This document shows positions 59,689-64,000 of a DNA stretch of 64,000 bases, one piece after another. This DNA is from Sipunculus nudus. Lineage: Eukaryota > Annelida > Sipuncula > Golfingiida > Sipunculidae. The notes under the pieces were generated by a model that saw only the letters and a list, made by a program, of their open reading frames with translations, was not told the origin of the DNA and searched no databases. Location: NCBI GenBank assembly GCA_026874595.1, contig CM049316.1, positions 990,001 to 1,054,000 of the forward strand, in the 5' to 3' direction. The position numbers and the translations under genes were made by a program. The stretch's first letter is position 1; every line of letters starts with the position of its first letter.

Positions 59689-61656
59689 TTATAAATATGA
59701 AGTGGCCTTACCTCAAGTGATGTGATATTCAATGTTTGTCAAGCTTGTATCATTGGACTACATCAAGAAATGAATGTATTATAAAGGGTCAAAAAAGTTC
59801 AAGAAATGGGACCGTATTTACACGGGATATAAATATGACAAATTTCCTCACAATGTCAAAACAAAACCCCGGATTTGGTGCGTATACACACTGAAGGTAA
59901 TATAATACGCTGGAGTCTGAGGGCCAGTATTTCAGCTTTTTTTAACCTTTGCATGTAATATCATGCACAATGAAGGACAAAAAGGACAAATATTGGCGAT
60001 GCCATCCCATGTCATACATTGGCTCAGCTGTCAAAGGTATTTGCGCAAGGTGACTAACATAATCGGGGTATCAACATCACGTATTATATTTTTTTCATCT
60101 TTCAAATAAATACCTTTTTACATACCTTTATATGAACATTTTATATATTCTACTACCTTATTAGGTGGTGACTTTTATTAAAGAGTTTAATTATTACCAT
60201 CCTTATTTTTCCTCTTCACCTGCAAAGGAAATCTCGAACTGCAGTCATTCATACAATTCTCTCATACATCACAAAATAAAATCGTCTGCAAATCGGTATC
60301 ACTTGGATTAGTTATTATTTTTCAAAACTTCACACAACCATCGCTAAAAGATTGTTGGTTTTCTGAATTGTCCTAAATGTGCTGTGAAGTCAAACACCTG
60401 TACACAAGCCTGTACAAATTAGAGGATGGTAATGCACTCCTTGAAGTTGGCAGATGTGGGTGTGGGGGGGGGGGGGCAGCACTTATAAGGGTATAAAAAT
60501 ATTTGGAAAAAAAATAATATTGAGAGCGCATATATATATAGCTCAGTTGACTTACATTTAGCATCATATCAACCCTCCAGCATGACGACCAGATCACTGG
60601 CGCCAGAGTATCATTACATCTAAGTCTGAGGAACGCAATATAAGGCCTTATGAAGATGCAAATAATTTCGTCATTTCTGACAACGCTTCATGGCCTACAG
60701 GTACACTTACAATCAACATAAACCAGACCATTTGTTAGCATTTTTTGTGTACTTTCTAACAATACCAAACATGAGCAAGAAAAGTTCTGTTTAAACCCAG
60801 CATGTTGGTAAACCCCTTGGCATGTTTGTTGAATTTATGACCGCATGAACACAAGCATGGCATGGGTTACAGGGCACAGTCAGCTTGCAGGCGATACAGG
60901 AAATGACCTGTGTCCATGGAGAAAGTGTTTCAGTTTGGGTTGTGAGCTCACATATTTACTATTTTGTTAATTCATTATTCTTGGAATAATAATGAGATTA
61001 TGGGCCGTTTACCTAAATATGAATGCAACCTGATGCAAGACCGCTGCAATAGATTCCTCAATATCACTTGTGTCATGACTTGAGTAGGCTCATACCAGCC
61101 CAATTATCGGATTGCCTACTGAGTCGCATTGTCACAGCTTACTTACTGTCAGCTAAGCTACAAAAGGTTGCAGGAGCTGAAAAGGGGGTGGGGGACCCCT
61201 GTAATAAGTCTAACAATAATAATAAATGTAACCAGTCAAAGATCCACAAAAAGCTTAATGCTCCTGTGTCCCATTCCGTTTCGCAAAGGTAAACATCATC
61301 ACTGACCAGGTAAACATCATCACTGACCAGGTTTTCAATTTCTTGCCACAAGCACAGTGCCACAAAAAAAATGAATAAAATATTTGGATTTATCTTACTA
61401 AGACAGCATCCCACTTAAAATCTATATTTTATTTTAATTTTTAGAATTCCAAAATATTCCTCCTCTTTTAATAACCACCCCCCCCCCCCCCAATAGAAAG
61501 CCCAGTTACTGGGTTTATCAGCTATTTAAATATTAAACCTTCAATTCTGAAGTACAAATTTTAACACATTTCTACAGTTTTTTCATTACCAGGTAAATAA
61601 ATCAGTAAACTTAATGATAAAATGAGGCACAATTAATTTGTAATAAGAGGTAGGAA
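59689..61656. other. No gene recognised
   Basis: Low-information sequence with a G-run at about 60462-60477, a C-run at about 61480-61491 and a perfect 21-bp direct duplication (61287-61307 and 61308-61328, AGGTAAACATCATCACTGAC plus C). Confidence 0.5.
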
Positions 61657-62792
61657 CAGACCTGGGAGCCAGCCGTTGACCAGTAAATCCGCTGGCTGGA
61701 AGAAAAAATAGATGGCTAGCCGGCTGAGCCGGCTCAGCCGTTAGAAAAATGATGATGGCTTGTTTAACAAAGTTGTGGCTGGCTGAGTGGCTGACCGATG
61801 GCTGGAAGATGTTTAATAGACAAAAATCTTTTTTATTACTGACAACATAGATAATCACAACAAAAAGAAAGTATATTTGCAAACTGGATGCTAGCCTACA
61901 GTTTTACTACTAAAGGCAAACATGTGCATATAATGACGAATTTGCATAAAATTATTTTTATCATGTAAATGTATTATTAAAGGTTGTTCAGGAATAAAAA
62001 TGTGTACACATTTTATTACAGAAAAAGATTTATTAAAGAAAATAAGTGCATGTTATTATTCCCCTGTGTTGTACAAAAATATAAGAGAATGAGAAAATAT
62101 AAAAATGAAACGCCATTAAAACATGCTTACATTTGCTGAACTAGTGTTCCGCCGAAATTGGCAACATGTGCAAACATACGTCTTATATACTCCTTATAAG
62201 AAATTAAAAAAAATATCTTATGAGTACAAGTAGGCCATACACACATCACGTGTCCGGTGCACTATAACACTACTGATGTCTAGGTAAGAAGAGCTTTTTA
62301 ATTTTATACAAGATTAAACCACTGACAATGACGTTTATAAAAACCTACCGTTATAAATTTATGGAGCATGTGCCGTCTGCACAGACGCAGTGAGATGATT
62401 CCAACGAGTCCCGAGTCAGCCAACAGGTTTCCGTGACATTCATCCACAAGAGGCCGCTACCGCAACCACTGGTGAGCCTGTGGAGCGGTAGCGGCACCTA
62501 GCGTAAGTTGGAAAGATTACTAACTGCTGGAAAAAATGGTTCGTATTGACGACTTTGACGTGTTATTGCTATATGGTACAATATCCAGAAAACGCTGTAA
62601 TGCTGTTGTCACAGAATGTCTAATACAGCCTTTTATCACCGGCGTATTCAGTATTTCGCCGGCGGCTTAGCCGGTTTAAAATAACCGGCGGCAGCTGGCT
62701 GGCGGTGGCAGCTCAAAAAAAGAATCGGCGGCGGCTTGCTTATATAATAAACGGCGGCGGCTGGCTCAATTCGGCGGCGGCTCCCAGGTCTG
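61657..62792. mobile_element. hAT-like non-autonomous element with 8-bp target duplication
   Basis: Ends CAGACCTGGGAGCC (61657-61670) and GGCTCCCAGGTCTG (62779-62792) are perfect 14-bp inverted repeats. They are flanked by GGTAGGAA on both sides (61649-61656 and 62793-62800). The 8-bp duplication and the CAG start are hAT features. Subterminal regions are rich in GGCTGGC/CCGGC and CGGCGGC motifs, as expected for transposase binding. Inside is a perfect 11-bp-arm hairpin (GCCGCTACCGC at 62453-62463, GCGGTAGCGGC at 62485-62495). At 1136 bp it encodes no visible transposase. Confidence 0.85.
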
Positions 62793-62800
62793 GGTAGGAA

Positions 62801-64000
62801 TCAGATGCAAAATCATATTAGATGATTGCAAGATAAAAAAAACAAAGGATAATTGATTATTAATCAATTATTTTAATGATCATTTATTGTACCATAAAAT
62901 CTGCTGTATAAGAATTACACCTAAAATATTGACCGAAAAAATTCAGTTTAAACTGTACATCATGCTGAAATGTCAAGGTGATGGCCTGGTTGTTGACAAG
63001 GTTAAGTTTTAATGCTGTTTGTTGTTTTATTTCCTGTCTTTCTTATATCTCTAACAAAATTATAATATTACATCTGGATTAAATAACATCTTTGGATATG
63101 CATACATAATCATATTTGCAATTATGTAAAAATACAATCGATTAAATCAATTATGAAAGAAACAAGCAATCTTTGATATAATTAATTAATTGGCACACCA
63201 CTATATGTTACCACTTTGAGTATATCCTTATTTGCATACATAATTTCTGGCAGTATGATAAACATAAGAATTCTATTAACAGATATTGCAAAAGACATGC
63301 AGTTCCAGGAATACTATTCTCATAATAATTACTACAAAATTACAACAATTTATCCACTTAGTAATTGATTGATAGCCATTATCTCATCAAATGTATATCC
63401 CTCATTAAGCTACTTTCTACAGCTGATGCTAGACTGACAATTTACCTGTCAAATCTGTGATGGAACACACAGACAGAAAACTATATGGAACACACAGACA
63501 GAAAACTGAAGTCAGCCTTAAAATAAGCCTAGAAACAAGAGTTTGGGGGAGACAGTGACAGCAGGGGAAATCTTGATGTAAGACCCCCAGCTCCATGGTT
63601 GGATGGCATGCCCCAACTGGGAATTAGGAAATAAATAAGACAGAATAAATTCCTGTGTGCCTAGTCAAATTTCAAGCTGTAAGATGCTAGTTGGTCTGGT
63701 GTGATATAAACCATGTGTCTTTTTAGGATGGCAATACTTTCAGCTGAAACTGTTAATGTGTGACTGGTGAAATCCTCTTAATTGCTTTCCATGTAGGGTC
63801 TGCCAGTAGGACCAATAAAAATGCTAACAACACATAAAAATGAAATCTGGAGAGATGATTGGAACATCTTTGAATTACTATCCTCATGTAGTGGTCCTGC
63901 TGCATTCATTCTGTATTTACTTCTTTTAACAAGGGTGATTGCCATCAGGGACTTGGCACACCGCTAAGAATATTCCGACCATTCAGATCAGAGTATTGTA
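62801..64000. other. No gene recognised
   Basis: AT-rich sequence with a short direct duplication (TGGAACACACAGACAGAAAA plus CT at 63461-63482 and 63486-63507). No open frame of note. Confidence 0.5.

Overview
This is repeat-dense, AT-rich eukaryotic DNA, most likely from a marine mollusc and probably a bivalve. I infer this from the repeats: AGGTCA-rich tandem monomers, ACGG/ACAG microsatellite tails followed by a hairpin and CTAAAAA, and heads with the palindrome GACCCATGGGTC, which I recall as typical of bivalve genomes (no database was searched). No intact host gene, tRNA, rRNA or CRISPR array is visible. The only recognisable protein-coding sequence belongs to broken transposons.

Most of the window is built from one superfamily of modular elements. 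Each has a head (CCATGGGTCA...GCTCAGCTG), a body usually containing tandem monomers, a (ACGG/ACAG)n stretch, and a tail hairpin with CAGCTGAGC that runs straight into CTAA. Head and tail ends are reverse complements of each other. This layout fits non-autonomous Helitron/Helentron-like (pearl-like, DINE-like) elements. Copies or parts lie at 1-2640, 3475-6221, 6222-6949, 6950-8652, 9718-10975, 13070-13440, 24771-27175, 28749-31926, 34925-35848, 44697-46280, 51001-52809 and 57770-58108. A second tail type, whose hairpin ends GGGCCCTAAT, lies at 54515-54546 and 34410-34440. A separate family has canonical Helitron ends (5' TC, 3' CTAG, A/T target): 18517-19624 (-), 54848-56274 (-) and 59001-59688 (+). 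The tandem monomers carry many nuclear-receptor-like half-sites (DR1, DR0, IR3) and a palindrome, GGTGGCGCCACC, that resembles a CTCF core.

From 13441 to about 18386 lies a decayed Ty3/gypsy retrotransposon whose visible order is integrase, reverse transcriptase, RNase H, polypurine tract, LTR. That is the Gmr1-type order, not the usual gypsy order. It is cut at its 5' side by one modular element and interrupted by another insertion (14211-16335).

Other DNA elements are a complete hAT-like element with an 8-bp target duplication (61657-62792), a pogo/Tigger-like element with TA duplications and a transposase remnant (47654-48930), an old TIR element (about 33195-36384) and a tRNA-derived SINE (47150-47339, minus).

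Satellite and minisatellite arrays fill much of the rest: 59 bp (11141-11940), 22 bp (19811-19964), 46 bp (20613-21018), 62 bp (21053-21975), 15 bp (22599-22813), 30 bp (36436-37213), 64 bp (38956-41770) and 42 bp (42069-43190). There are also GA microsatellites and a large AT/GA palindrome (43668-43855).
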